DNA from: Megalonaias nervosa
Taxonomy: Eukaryota; Mollusca; Bivalvia; Unionida; Unionidae
NCBI GenBank assembly: GCA_016617855.1
Contig: JAECUM010003650.1
Span: 82,255-146,254 of the forward strand
Length of the DNA: 64,000 bases
Reading direction: 5' to 3'
Under the pieces are notes generated by a model. It saw only the letters and a list, made by a program, of their open reading frames with translations. It was not told the origin of the DNA and made no database searches. The position numbers and the translations under genes are program-made. How positions within the stretch are numbered: position 1 is the first letter of the stretch; every line of letters starts with the position of its first letter. Of this stretch, positions 1 through 10,999 are shown piece by piece.

Positions 1-285
1 TCCAATATTGCTAGATCGTTCCATTAATATATGTCTCACTCACTGCTGGATCCGCCGTTTAAATCTGTCTCTTCGAGGTATCTCATTGCTGTGTCCCATA
101 TTAATCCATCTCTAAGATGTATCTCACTCATTGCTGGATACGTCAATTAATCCATTTCTCAGAAGTATCTCACTCATTACTGGATCCGTCCATTAATCTG
201 TTTCTTAGAAGTATCTCACTCATTCCTGGATCCGTCCATTAATCTGTTTCTTAGAAGTATCTCACTCATTGCTGGATTGATATCT
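1..285. repeat. 46-bp tandem repeat array, cut by the window edge
   Basis: A unit containing agaagtatctcactcatt and ggatccgtccattaatc recurs with a 46-base step: the agaagtatct start falls at 161, 207 and 253. More diverged copies lie upstream to base 1, so the array probably begins outside the window. The last copies are the most alike, the first ones the most diverged. It has no coding content. It looks like a minisatellite. Confidence 0.85.
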
Positions 286-1032
286 CAGAAGGCTTAGTAG
301 AGAGCGAATCGATGGTTTAAAAGTGGAAGTTACCCCTAAAGTGGTAAAGGTTGAGAGATTCACAGTTTGATAGGAGTAATTCAGTTTGGCTGCTAAATGG
401 GGACAACTAAGAAACAATTTAGCAGTTGTATCAAGTAGCTGTAGAAATGTTGAACTCCTTTAAAAAATATGCGCTCAAACAAAATTTGTGTGAGTTTTCA
501 GCTCATTTACCACTATCTTACACTGGTATAATATGTATCGGATATGTGCAGGCCCTAAACGAGTAATTTCGAAGGGTAAGGGTGTTGCTGCCTTATTAAA
601 ATGCCACCAGTCCCCCAAACAGACAAGATGTTAGATATTTTAAGATGTATGGTAAGCTTCGTTCCCTCCTAGCCCCTACCTTTACTATTACCAAACGGGT
701 TTCTAGTTCCGAGAAAGCTCCGGAATGCGTATTCAAGATATAATTCTGTTGCTTTTTTTGCATTGAATTTCAAAAAACAGTCAAAACATAGTACACAACT
801 GCAAGACGAAATGGCTTAAAGTTATTATCTAATTTGATGCAACCTAAGTTAGGTTAAATCCTTAACTTGAGCTCGAATGCACATATTGCACATTTCGTTT
901 CATAATCTTTCCACTAGCAGTAAGGGATGTCAAGAAAGACTTGCACATTAGTTAATTTATTTTGGCAAAAAATGCTTGCAGATTCTGAACACCTTATTCG
1001 CCCCCATCATCTACATGTTCTCTATCGGGGTG

Positions 1033-1035
<3 letters not shown>

Positions 1036-1107
<72 letters not shown>
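1036..1107. repeat. (TA)n microsatellite
   Basis: Uninterrupted TA dinucleotides for about 70 bases. The apparent Tyr-Ile reading frames through it are artefacts. Confidence 0.97.
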
Positions 1108-1108
<1 letters not shown>

Positions 1109-1206
1109 TTTTGCACCGACGGAACTTTTCCGCTAATATCTACCCAAGTCCTTACATTTTATGACCTTATTCTCTTTATTATTTATATTATTACACTTTT
1201 ATAATT

Positions 1207-1227
1207 TTATTATTATTATTATTATTA

Positions 1228-1271
<44 letters not shown>

Positions 1272-1295
1272 GTTGTTGTTGTTGTTGTTGTTATT
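1207..1295. repeat. (TTA)n then (TTG)n microsatellite
   Basis: A long TTA run with one TCA interruption passes into a TTG run, a compound trinucleotide repeat. Confidence 0.95.
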
Positions 1296-1625
1296 CTTGT
1301 CTATTATCCCGATACACAATTATCTTAATATCTCTCGTACAGAACCTACTTGCAAAACCTATGGGAGATAATTTCTTTACCTAATCCTGTAGGTGATATT
1401 GTTCTATGTTTCTGTTCTGTGTTGGAAAATTAGAATTTGATCAAAACATGTTGGCTCGCTATGAGACAGGCACAAGAACGCGCTCGTCAATTGTTTCTGC
1501 AGAACTTTTTATTGTTATATCTCTTGTTGGAAATTGCCCCTAGCGATTGATACATGTAAGAGTCCATAATGTTTCGTAGACTTTGTGTTAAGCGTTTGTT
1601 GTGTATATGCAAGTTGATTTTTTCC

Positions 1626-1660
1626 TTTACGAAGACCTTGTTTTGCTCGAAACGTTGAAA
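1626..1660 (+). other. Hammerhead-like core, possible Penelope tail relic
   Basis: The segment has tacgaag, a short degenerate stem-loop, then cgaaacgttg. Penelope-like elements often carry hammerhead ribozymes of the form CUGANGA - stem II - GAAA near their termini. Here the first box is changed (TTACGAAG) and stem II pairs poorly (gacc/gctc). No Penelope coding sequence is visible nearby. It may be a solitary element tail or a chance match. Confidence 0.2.
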
Positions 1661-2129
1661 AACAGTTTTGAATTTGCTCTGTTATTAGTTGTATACTCTC
1701 TCCTTTAAATTTATGTCAGTTTTTGCAATTTGCAAAAGACCCATAAGGATGTCATTATAAAGTCGGGACCACCTGAATGGTAGGGGAGGGGGTCAATCCA
1801 GATTGTACACGAATTTTAGTGGTATCATAGTGATTGGTATATATTTTAGCTACTGATATATTTTGAAGCCTGCCATACCCCATGACATTAGCCTTCAATC
1901 ACAGGAGTCCAAACTACACCCGTGAACCCGAATTTAGCCTACTCCCTATAGTGAGCCTCAGTAAAGGTTCTATACTAGATTAATATATTGGCAACTATAC
2001 TGTCAGACTGATCAATATACACTACTAAATAGTTATTCACTTTTTATGAATGTAAATCAATCACCTTTTTTATAATTGGTGCCTCTGTTCAGTATCTGTG
2101 GTCAGTCAGTTGTAGTTTTCCATTTCCGG

Positions 2130-2560
2130 CAGCGCGGTTTAGACCTCCATAATGATACGTAGTTTATCATCGGTAGTCATCCAGGACAGCTTGCTAAGTG
2201 CATTGAGACCGATTGGTGCTGCAACAATAATTTTTGCATTGACATGCAACACGATACACGCAACGCGTTGATGTAATCCTATCAAAATCATTTAACCAGC
2301 ACCGCCTGCGCACTGTTTACCATCGATATAGCCCGACAACAATTCTGATTGGTGTACCTATAATAGTTCCTGTAGTTGCAATTTCCGCCACATCAATGCC
2401 AACAGATGTTGCTGCGGCATTCCACAAACTGCACCGGCGACAAGACATGCACGCTTGTATTTCATGAACAACGTGGTTCTTTTGATCACTTCATCTTGTA
2501 AGTGTTTTTCTGCTTTGATTCTTTTATCAGGTTGGTAACATGGAGGGTCGATCATAGTTC
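2130..2560 (-). pseudogene. Relic of an unnamed Polinton-associated protein
   Basis: Read on the minus strand, a 65-codon frame (2555 to 2358) has a charged N-terminal half with DKRIKAEKHLQDEVIKRTTL and then a small-residue stretch (LVAGAVCG). A second in-register stretch further down includes VAAPIGLNALSKL. The pattern of a KR-T-L-KKY-RA helix followed by an Ala/Gly hydrophobic block resembles proteins I associate with Polinton-like elements in invertebrates; that link is recollection. Stops and frameshifts separate the pieces, so this is not a working gene. It lies on the same strand as the penton-like relic at 6.1-7.0 kb. Confidence 0.3.
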
Positions 2561-2728
2561 TTATTTCAATAATATGATCACTTTATGTAATTGCTCGACA
2601 GTCATACCCTGTTCAGACTCATCATGTCTAGGTGCAACACATTCTGGGCACTTCAAGATGGCACTGACATCCTGGAGTAGTCCCAACTATTTATTTAAAT
2701 CTGAGCCTTAGCAAGATTATATCAGGGT

Positions 2729-2842
2729 ATAGACGACGGATGGGTAACACAGTTTCCATTATATCACAGGATAGACGACAGATGGGTAACACAGTTTCCA
2801 TTATATCACAGTATAGACGAAGGATGGGTAACACAGTTTCCA
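2729..2842. repeat. 42-bp tandem repeat, three copies
   Basis: The motif atagacgacggatgggtaac starts at 2729, 2771 and 2813, a 42-base period. The three copies differ by only a few substitutions, so the array is young or homogenised. Confidence 0.9.
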
Positions 2843-3313
2843 CGTAGATTATGCATTAACAAGTGGACAAAAAAAGGAATATTTATTTTGGCATCACTGA
2901 TCAGTTGATCCAACACTTTTATTTCAACTCTGCAAACCAATCACTGTGGTCAGAATCTATCAGTTATATGTAATAGTAAATCTAATATTAAACAAAAATA
3001 CCAGGTTACGAACGTTTCATTTTATTTGTTCTATGTATCTCTATTCCTTCACCTTTATAAATGCTAAATGAGCTTGCATCCAAATAAGTTTTAAATGAAT
3101 TTTATTAGAACCTAATCTAAATGTAGAATTTCTTTTCTATCATATTTTCCAATTCTGGTTCTACTAACTGAATTATTATATATCGCTATGTGCTAGTAGA
3201 TGCGTACACAATAAAGAAATGATACCCGGATCTGTTAGTAGGAAGTCTAAAATAACCACTGGGATGAGACCTATCAATATTTATGGTTTCCGCTCATTTC
3301 ATCGCCAGGCTAT

Positions 3314-3880
3314 TTAACTTTTGATTTTGTACGTGTCTACATAGACGTTGATAAACTCGATCGACCTGATTTCAGTGCCTTTCTCCAGATTCTTTGCAAG
3401 AGCGCATCTCATCTTTGTAACAATCTCTTGAATGTCTACGTTATACATTTTAATCACAAGCTCACCTTGATCATTGTCAGTAATAAGCGGGCTGATAAGC
3501 AGAGTCAAATCAGCAGTGGTGGCAAAACTGTTCTGCTCCTCATCTGCGCTGCGTACATCAGAGTAACGACCACAAATGTAAATAACAGGTATTTCATATA
3601 CTATTAAGTATACTTTATACGTGATATGTTAAAATGAACAAGTGCTTGTGGTGTCGATGTTAAGGAAGTTAAGGAAGTTTTGCTTCCTGCAAATGCACGC
3701 AACTTTTCACTAGCAAGATTTCCATATTTTGGCCCGTTCAACTGAGTTTGCAACGGCAGAGCCGTATTAAACTTTGGTAACATTGGACACGCTCTGATCT
3801 TAGGAGTTGTACCGGCTATTCGTAGACCTCGACCTTGGGGTTCTTTGCGAGTTGTCCCTGTTAATCGAAGGCATTTTCCA
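3314..3880 (-). pseudogene. Unrecognised minus-strand open stretches in Polinton-like relic
   Basis: Two minus-strand open stretches lie end to end. The first runs about 3880 to 3625 without a start codon and is basic and Pro/Thr-rich. The second ends at 3314 and carries ATTADLTLLISPLITDNDQG and IRSIEFINVYVDTYKIKS. Their composition looks coding rather than like the flanking AT-rich sequence. I do not recognise the family. Position and strand suggest they belong to the same decayed virus-like element as the penton-like relic; that is inference. Confidence 0.25.
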
Positions 3881-4988
3881 TTATTATTCGTTTATGTGAA
3901 GTTATACAGCCTCAAAATGTCTTTCTCAAGGCCATCCTGGATGCACTTCAAACGGCCCCTAACACGGTCACAGGTGCCACAGCAGCTAACACACTGGAAT
4001 GGCCCCCAGAAATGTTAATTATTCCATCGGTTTTTGTAGATGGCGTTACCTCCTACCGAGATAGCTTTAATATCACCGAGGTTTAATTTGGCTTTATTAA
4101 GCTGAAAAGTTGTGCGTGAGTTCCAACAAGTAGTCCTCTTCAAATGACTGTGTCGGAGAAAATAGTTTTGTAAGCTGCTTTGGGCTAAGGCCAATTTTAA
4201 GTTCGTGAAATAATATTATTTCTAATCTTTCCAATTTCAATTGCTATGTTACGATTGTATACATTTTCTACAGTTGCAACAATAACCCTCATTCGACCAC
4301 TCACGCCCTCAAATAACACGAAAACCTCAATGAGTTTCTCTCAAGCTGTTGACGAGAATATCTTCGATGTAATTTCCATATATATTTAATAATGTACGCA
4401 GCTAAACAACACCATGATGCCAGTGTTGCCAAATACAGATCGGGTATGATCGGGATAATTGGAATATTCATTTTTATCGTATTGTATTCAATTTCTATAA
4501 AGCCTTCACAAAGAAGACAAAAATCCTAGACGTGTCCTGCACTTGTAAATTCTATTTTTGTGGTTGGAGGCATCTGACTTGATACCAAAAATACTGCAAT
4601 CTCATTGGTTTCGATCTACCAACACAGATACTTCAGTGTCCAACGCAGGTTCAGATGTCTTTGAATTGGGCCATCATTTATGCACTAATGGTTTCGATTA
4701 ATACCTTTCTACTGGCTTGACCGCTCGCTTCTATGGGATGTCCGCAACTGTAATCCACTTCCCTATGTTAAATGTGAAAACTCTAAATAACCCATACGTT
4801 GTTGAGCATCTTCATTGATGATTTTCCTGACCGGGGCTGGCACTGTCGCTGTCGACAGAAGTTTAGTCGTCGTTGGTTTGATCTTTACTTGTCTAGTCAC
4901 TATTCGTCCTAGTCGATCTCAAATCGATTGATACTCTAACAGTCCTTATTTCCCTCAACTGATCTACAACAACGTTTTTGAAGACATA

Positions 4989-5859
4989 TGTTACGTATAT
5001 GTAATTTAATTACTTGTTTGTATGTTTTAATTTGATTTATTTTTTATTTTTTTCCATTATATGTTATTGTAATGATAACTTTATTCACTGGATTTGACAT
5101 TATTTTCCACAAAATTCAGTTCAGTTTTTTTTAGCCTGATAAACAAGCAGTGGCTTGTTTACATTGTACCAATCGGTGACCTAGATTCACTTTCTGGTAA
5201 ACAACGTTTCTTAATTATTTTGAATTCATTCTCAGTGAAGAAATCATTGATTTTAGTCAAGGTCATATCTGGCCTACGTGATACTAGTCTTGTAGCTAAG
5301 TGATCACGTGACCCATCACGAGTGTCTAAAATGCGTATCGGTTGGGTTATAACTCATCTTATTATAGTGATTTAATTCAGTCGTAATTAATACCGCCGGA
5401 GCTGAAAGGTATTTTGTTTTGTTGTTGCCAGTTTGATTTGAAATTTTCTACTTTTCGGAATTAATAATTTATTCTCTCTGGAAATCACTTGCGTTCATTC
5501 GAATTCTTGCACAAAGACATTTATTGGAAATTATTTGGAATTCTAAAGCCGGATTATTATTCTTGGTGATTCAACATGGAACTGTTGACACGTCAATACA
5601 AAACAGGTTATAGAAGACGCCATCGCCTTCCATCTTGGAACTTCATCGGGATTCGAACTGTGATTCACTTAGGACATTTATTGTCAGTACTTATATTCAT
5701 TCATTCTAGGATTAAGTTTGGATTAGATTCATAAACCTTAAGTCCTTTTTTATATTTTTACCTTGTTTTTCTAGGGAAATAAATTGTTTGTTAAATTTTA
5801 CAAAGCTTGTTGGCTTCCCTCTTTTCTTTGTTTCTTTGTTCGAGCCTAGACATGTAACA
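4989..5859 (+). mobile_element. Solo LTR of the Gmr1-type Gypsy family
   Basis: The block begins TGTTACGTATATG and ends ATGTAACA, inverted terminal bases typical of LTRs. Its 3' part (ttctagggaaataaatt ... acaaagcttgttgg) is the reverse complement of the LTRs at 45491, 52311 and 56882. An AATAAA polyadenylation signal lies in the conserved ctagggaaataaatt segment. No internal coding sequence is attached, so it is a solo LTR left by recombination. Flanks (acata before, catga after) do not give a clean 5-bp duplication. It sits between pieces of Polinton-like relic, so it landed after that element. Confidence 0.8.
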
Positions 5860-6099
5860 CATGAACGACTCGCATTGTAGCATATTTAGCTATAATTCAG
5901 CGCGCAAAGACAAGGCCACGAGCACGTTGGGTGCGCATGTGAACAATCCCTGGACAATGTACACAATGCCAATTTCGTAACGTCATATTAACGCTTTTTG
6001 ACAACATGCACAGTTATCACGCGTCCACGTACGACTGTCATTATAATTAAATATCAAGTCGATCTCCCATATAAAGTTGTATTGTTAAGGTCTCCATGT

Positions 6100-7034
6100 G
6101 GTGATCGGTCATGTACTCGTTCTCATCCATAAGACTATAACGGGGTTGTGTCAACTCTGGATTGTGACTTTGAAGATAGGCACTGCTGTATGAATCGATA
6201 TAAATCACTTGGTCCCAAAGTTGGTGAAAAGCTAAAATAGTATGTAATGTTGGAATGTTACGCTTGCAGAAGCCCCGATTTCGTAACTGGAACTGATGGC
6301 CTTGAAGGTTGAGTTAATCTGAAATGTTGAGGTAATTCTGATAATGGCAGGCTCAACAATTAATCCAAACCTTTTTGATCGTAAGGTTCTTTTGTCCTCA
6401 TCAGTTTAATCGATGTTTTAAGACCAACTGTTGAGTTTTCTTATTGACGATCATACAATGTAAACCTTGTACGGTGCTGATTTAATCTAGTACAGGATCA
6501 TGTTCGCTTATGAAAATTATTGTAGTCTTTCCCAGTTTGTTACAAAAAATCCTCTGTCGAATTTCTTCCTTGATTGATTCCATATCATATGCGTCAGCGG
6601 GAAGTTTAACTCCTTAACATGTTACAGTCTACCATCTAAAACACTGACGAGTCGTTAGCAACAAGACCACAGAATGGTCTTGATCGGAAATTCGGCGTAC
6701 TGTAATACACGCGAAACGACACAAGCGAAATTTCAAGTGTGCGTGATTCCCCTGCGGTAATAGGTGTGGAGAAAGTTAAATTGAATTCTAATTTTGCAGT
6801 TGAGATTGTAATGATAGAAATGATTCCTTGGGCTGTATTTACAACAACACGTTGCAATGCAACATTAAGTTCACAAAGAACTGCCTCATAATTCATTATC
6901 GGTGTTGTATACAATTCGTATATCAACATACGAAACGTACCTAGTTTATGATGTAGTTGTTGATCAACCGTTAAAAATTGATGAGGCCTCATTAACGTCA
7001 TCTGGTGCCTTTTGACCCCTTTAACATACCCCAC
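6100..7034 (-). pseudogene. Polinton/adintovirus-like minor capsid (penton) relic
   Basis: A 132-codon minus-strand frame (7034 to 6636) ends with KLEFNLTFSTPITAGES then LEISLVSFRVYYSTPNF. That is the start pattern of Polinton penton-like proteins, where a first beta-strand pair is followed by a 'YEIALxSLxxYxSxPN' segment. Past the stop, other frames carry KLPADAYDMESIKEEIRQRI, the usual next element. Further on, to about 6100, there are fragments such as MDENEYMTDHHMETL. The family forms the single jelly-roll vertex protein of virus-like elements. Several stops and frameshifts make this a relic. The first ~90 residues of the frame do not match what I expect and may be fused upstream sequence. 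Confidence 0.45.
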
Positions 7035-7810
7035 TAATGTTTGGAGTCAATCCACCAAGTTCATTAGCTTTGATTGGTACGCAAACACACGTTTGAGTCA
7101 TGTGGTTTCGATCTCTGTGTGGCTATTCCGATCACAAGGAGATTCTTCCACCACACACCTCCGAGCAGCTTCGTACATGTTGTTGTTGCTTTAGGTCAAG
7201 GTGGACGTTTATACTGTTGTATGTATTCATACCACAATATCTTGCCTTGCTCAAGGTCCCCTATCATGATTTCATTGCAAATGTTCTAAAAGAAATGCAC
7301 TTCGTGCCAGGGGCTATGTTTCCTCAGTAACCTATTTCAATACCAACATAAGCCATTCGCGATCTATGTATCAAATGACCTTGGTGGTATTCTTTCCAAT
7401 TGGCCGACCTGTAAACAGCGGCACCATATGATTTTCAAGCATGCACTTCAAAAGTTTCTTAAAAAAACTTAGACGATGTTTCCGTCATTGATTGATGCTG
7501 ATGTGGTTTGCCGTAGAAAGATTCCTAATTGCCTCTTTGACTCTTCCGTCAAATGGGCTGTATGCGTGGTCTACCAGTCAAGTCAATTGTGAGGAAATAA
7601 TACGGGTCCAGACTCATGTCAGCATTAACGATACAAAATCTCATCCCGCAATTAGTCAGTGGGACACTTAAGTCCATTAAATGTTTGCAAGACAATGCTC
7701 GTCAATGTCTCAAAATATCATAACAGGGTAAGCTGGCTTGGATTAATTAAGGCACAACTGCATAAAATTGTGTAGCATTAAAAAATTAACTATTTAACAG
7801 TTAATCGCAC

Positions 7811-7870
7811 CATACTTTATAACATATTTTATTCAGAGAATCTATGTTAAATATTATGTTATAAAGTATG
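7811..7870. repeat. 16-bp perfect inverted repeat with 28-base loop
   Basis: catactttataacata at 7811-7826 is the exact reverse complement of tatgttataaagtatg at 7855-7870. The transcript of either strand would fold into an AT-rich hairpin. Just beyond (7884-7928) the string cagtaaca recurs with small variations. It could be the core of a palindromic MITE or a chance AT palindrome. No flanking target duplication is evident. Confidence 0.6.
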
Positions 7871-7929
7871 TGCAATCATTAGGCACAGTAACAGGCAGTA
7901 ACAACACAGTAACAGACAGTTACAAACAT

Positions 7930-10555
7930 GCATTGACCTCGTATAGTAAATGCACTTTAGGCTTACCACAAGGAAAGGGTCACTGTGTGTTCACGAGTGT
8001 GTATAAGGTTAATGTCATGCTGTATAGTAGGTAATTATAGATATCAGCAACGAAAAATTAAGCGCTTATAATAATACTACTATTGTCCTCAATATATCCA
8101 ACATTTTACAAATATTTATAAAACTCTGATTACATTCCCCACCCCACCAACTGCAAGGCGCTTTATATGTCCTGCACTGGATTTTACTGTGTTCCTAAAA
8201 TGGTTTGGATGCTCTCAAATGTGTGATTATAGGAAGGATTCAAAGAAAGTCTTTCACAAAAATTATATCTGCGGACAACATCAAAGACAAAAAATGCCTT
8301 TCATTTCTTCACATGTTTGTAGGTTAATTGGATGCTACAAGTGATTTACCCGCATGTAGAAAGAAAACTACCCGTATGGTTCTTCGCTAAACATCTAGAC
8401 GCGGACTAATAGCAGGGGCATTTTGAGAGAAATAATGCCGGTGGAAGTGATCGCGATCATACTGTTTACATGTCTGGTCACAGAGTTAAATTTCACAGTA
8501 AAATTAAGTTCTGTAGACTGTAATATTTGAGTGCATGCATGTTCTAACGTCAGCTGGAAATGGTGATGATGTCCGGCAGGATGTCACTTTCCCATCAGGC
8601 GGTGGTATTTTCTTCACTAATCAAAAACTGAAGTGTTGAATCAAAATAATCAGAACGAAATCTCTAGAAGCTCTGTCGGTTTGAACTCGTGGTGATTACT
8701 TGGTCTATTGTCAATGTCACAGATGGACGTTAATGCAACGTACATTGTCAGAACCAGCATTTGCGCGGTCACAAGTGCGAGGATATGACATTGTCCTGAG
8801 TTATTCGCGACACTAATTGTAGTGTTTGCGGCGTCTTTAACTATACACGATGCAGAAGGTCTCATACCTGCCCATTGTCGCTCAGCATTGCTGTGTACGT
8901 GTCGGATGGTATTTTGTTCAAAGCCAGATTCATGACATATTAAATCAGCACGTGATCAAACCCGTCTCGTGGGATCAAGCTGAAAGCATTGGTAATTTTA
9001 TTGGAGCAGAAGGCAGGATTTAGTATTTTCAGAACCAGATGAAGTTTGCCGTTTAGTGAGCACTTTCTGGTTGTTAAATCAGCCTATGCGATCATCTACT
9101 ATCTTCGAAAATAGCCAGGCTGTCTGAGCTGGTTCACTGTATTTATCTGTTCCGTTTTTACTATGATGTAAAAAGGATTCTAACCCATTTGGGGCACCCC
9201 TTCTTTTACCAGACAAGATGGAACGCGTATAGCAGCCAAATTGACATGATTGCCTGGGAGAGATTCTGCAATGAGTTTTTTGTTTTGTGGACAAACACTA
9301 GGAATGGTAACGAAATATAGCCGAAACAAAGGCCTCCACTCACAAAACGTACATGCTATCAATAGTGAATGTGTTTGGCTACTCAAAAGACCATGACTAA
9401 ACTACCTTTGGCAATGTGATGGGGCTAAAAAGGGTTTGTGAACTTTACACGCTGCAGGTCTCAAGCAATGCCGCTATGGAACTTTTGAATGAAAGTGTAT
9501 AAGCTATCCGTTGGACGCTAACTTTTCTCTAGCGTATTAATTACTTTTGGATGCTATTAGGTCTTCACATCTAAGTGTTGTAGATAGCTTGATGTGTCAT
9601 GTGTTCTGTTTTTGCAAACTTTGTCTTGTTATCAGACTTCGCACCTTCGGTAGCAGCTATCTCATTGTGCACTGCAAAGAAATGCTATTATTTACAATAG
9701 TTTTTAATACACATGGGCCGCGCCATCGACAAAATTAAAACTAAGTATAAATCTTGACAGTAAATCATTTGTCTGTTGGAGGCGTCTGCAATGATCACTG
9801 GCTGACTAAACTAGAGTGGACTAATCCTGCCCATTCGGGTATAAAAATCTCCAACACAGTTACTATACGTGTCCAGAAGCCACTATGTCGTGCCGGTACA
9901 CTTTGAGATGTCACTGTGACCAGTCCGGTCTTTCAGACCTCCTCACCACTGAGTTATCGCTCAGTGAGTATCCCAGGGTCATCCGGTGCACTAACAAAGA
10001 AGCGAAGTACACTATGAACGGAATCTATAGTTTGATGTCATGCCCACGCAGAACTCGATTAATCAGCAGTTCATGGAAACAAAAGTCTTCTACACCCGAG
10101 TTGTGTGCCATCGTAAGGTGACTGTGAACAAATGAGGCGATATGTGGAACAGTAAATTAAACACGTCAGCGAAAAGATAATAATCATGTCCGTAGAGGCT
10201 ATGACACAAGGGTTGAATTCGTGGTCAGTACTAAATAGTTTTGTAACCACTTTTATCAGTAGGTGACTGACGGTATCCCAGAACAAATGCATGTGCAGGG
10301 TCAGGCGCGATGCGGCAGTGGGAATAAGCACTGAATGTAATTTCGAGGGAGTTTGTTGAAGATGCGGAGCTTCGTTCGATTGATGTTGTTACCATGTACC
10401 AAAATCTGTTTGCCCTCGTAATAGACATGAGTGTAATGGAGGACCACATGCTCAAAAGGCCAGGAAGAGTCGTCGACAAAGCCTTATGCTGCAAATAGAG
10501 ACAACGGTTAAACGTTTACTGATACCTCATTATGGACCCTCAGCTCAACATAAAA
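7930..10555. other. No confident gene; scattered open stretches
   Basis: This stretch is less AT-rich than most of the window and has several frames of 60-90 codons on both strands (for example minus 9386-9180 and 8865-8650, plus 9885-10121 and 10340-10496). None matches a family I can name. The texture resembles the decayed virus-like DNA on either side. Confidence 0.4.
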
Positions 10556-10565
10556 AGTATCCAAT

Positions 10566-10990
10566 TTGTGTCAATCATATGCTGGCCTCCGGACAAGCAC
10601 CGCCAGCCACCGCCATTTGAATTGCCTGCAAGAATTCTTCGTTAGCTTACAGCGTGGCTTCGCCATGATCGGTGATCATTTTGGCTGCAGCAAAAGATTG
10701 CTTACCTGCGAACTGCTTAATCGCCATTTTAAGGCCACTTCGATGCTCTGGTTAACGCTAAATGTTCAAGGAAACAACCACATTTTCTGTACTGGCAAAT
10801 GTGACGTTTCCTCGATCCTGCATAAGGAAACGGCTTTTACTAAACTTACCTGTGTCGGCCGCCATGTTGACATTAACGTATGGGTCATAACACAAAAGTA
10901 CATTGCCACAATTTCCTAGAGCTGACCTCAGGGATAATCTTCAACTGTAAAAGCGAAGACTCAATTAGAGACATAGTGAGACAGCAATGA
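10566..10990 (+). pseudogene. A32-type packaging ATPase-like relic
   Basis: A 117-codon plus-strand frame ends with FTKLTCVGRHVDINVWVIT followed by QKY. That matches the 'GRHxxxxVWxLTQxY' sensor segment of FtsK/HerA-type packaging ATPases found in virus-like elements. After a stop and frameshift, IIFNCKSEDSIRDIVRQ follows, resembling the downstream 'FxCKDRDSFxxC' segment of the same group. I see no good Walker A loop upstream, so the N-terminal half is lost or beyond recognition. The segment differs clearly from the ATPase relic at 19.9 kb, so two ATPase lineages may be present. Confidence 0.35.
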
Positions 10991-10999
10991 TGCCTACGA

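Noticed and set aside
1020..1136. Tyr-Ile repeat frames (also at 13501-13747, 40078-40284, 41769-41957)
   Set aside because: Artefacts of (TA)n microsatellites.
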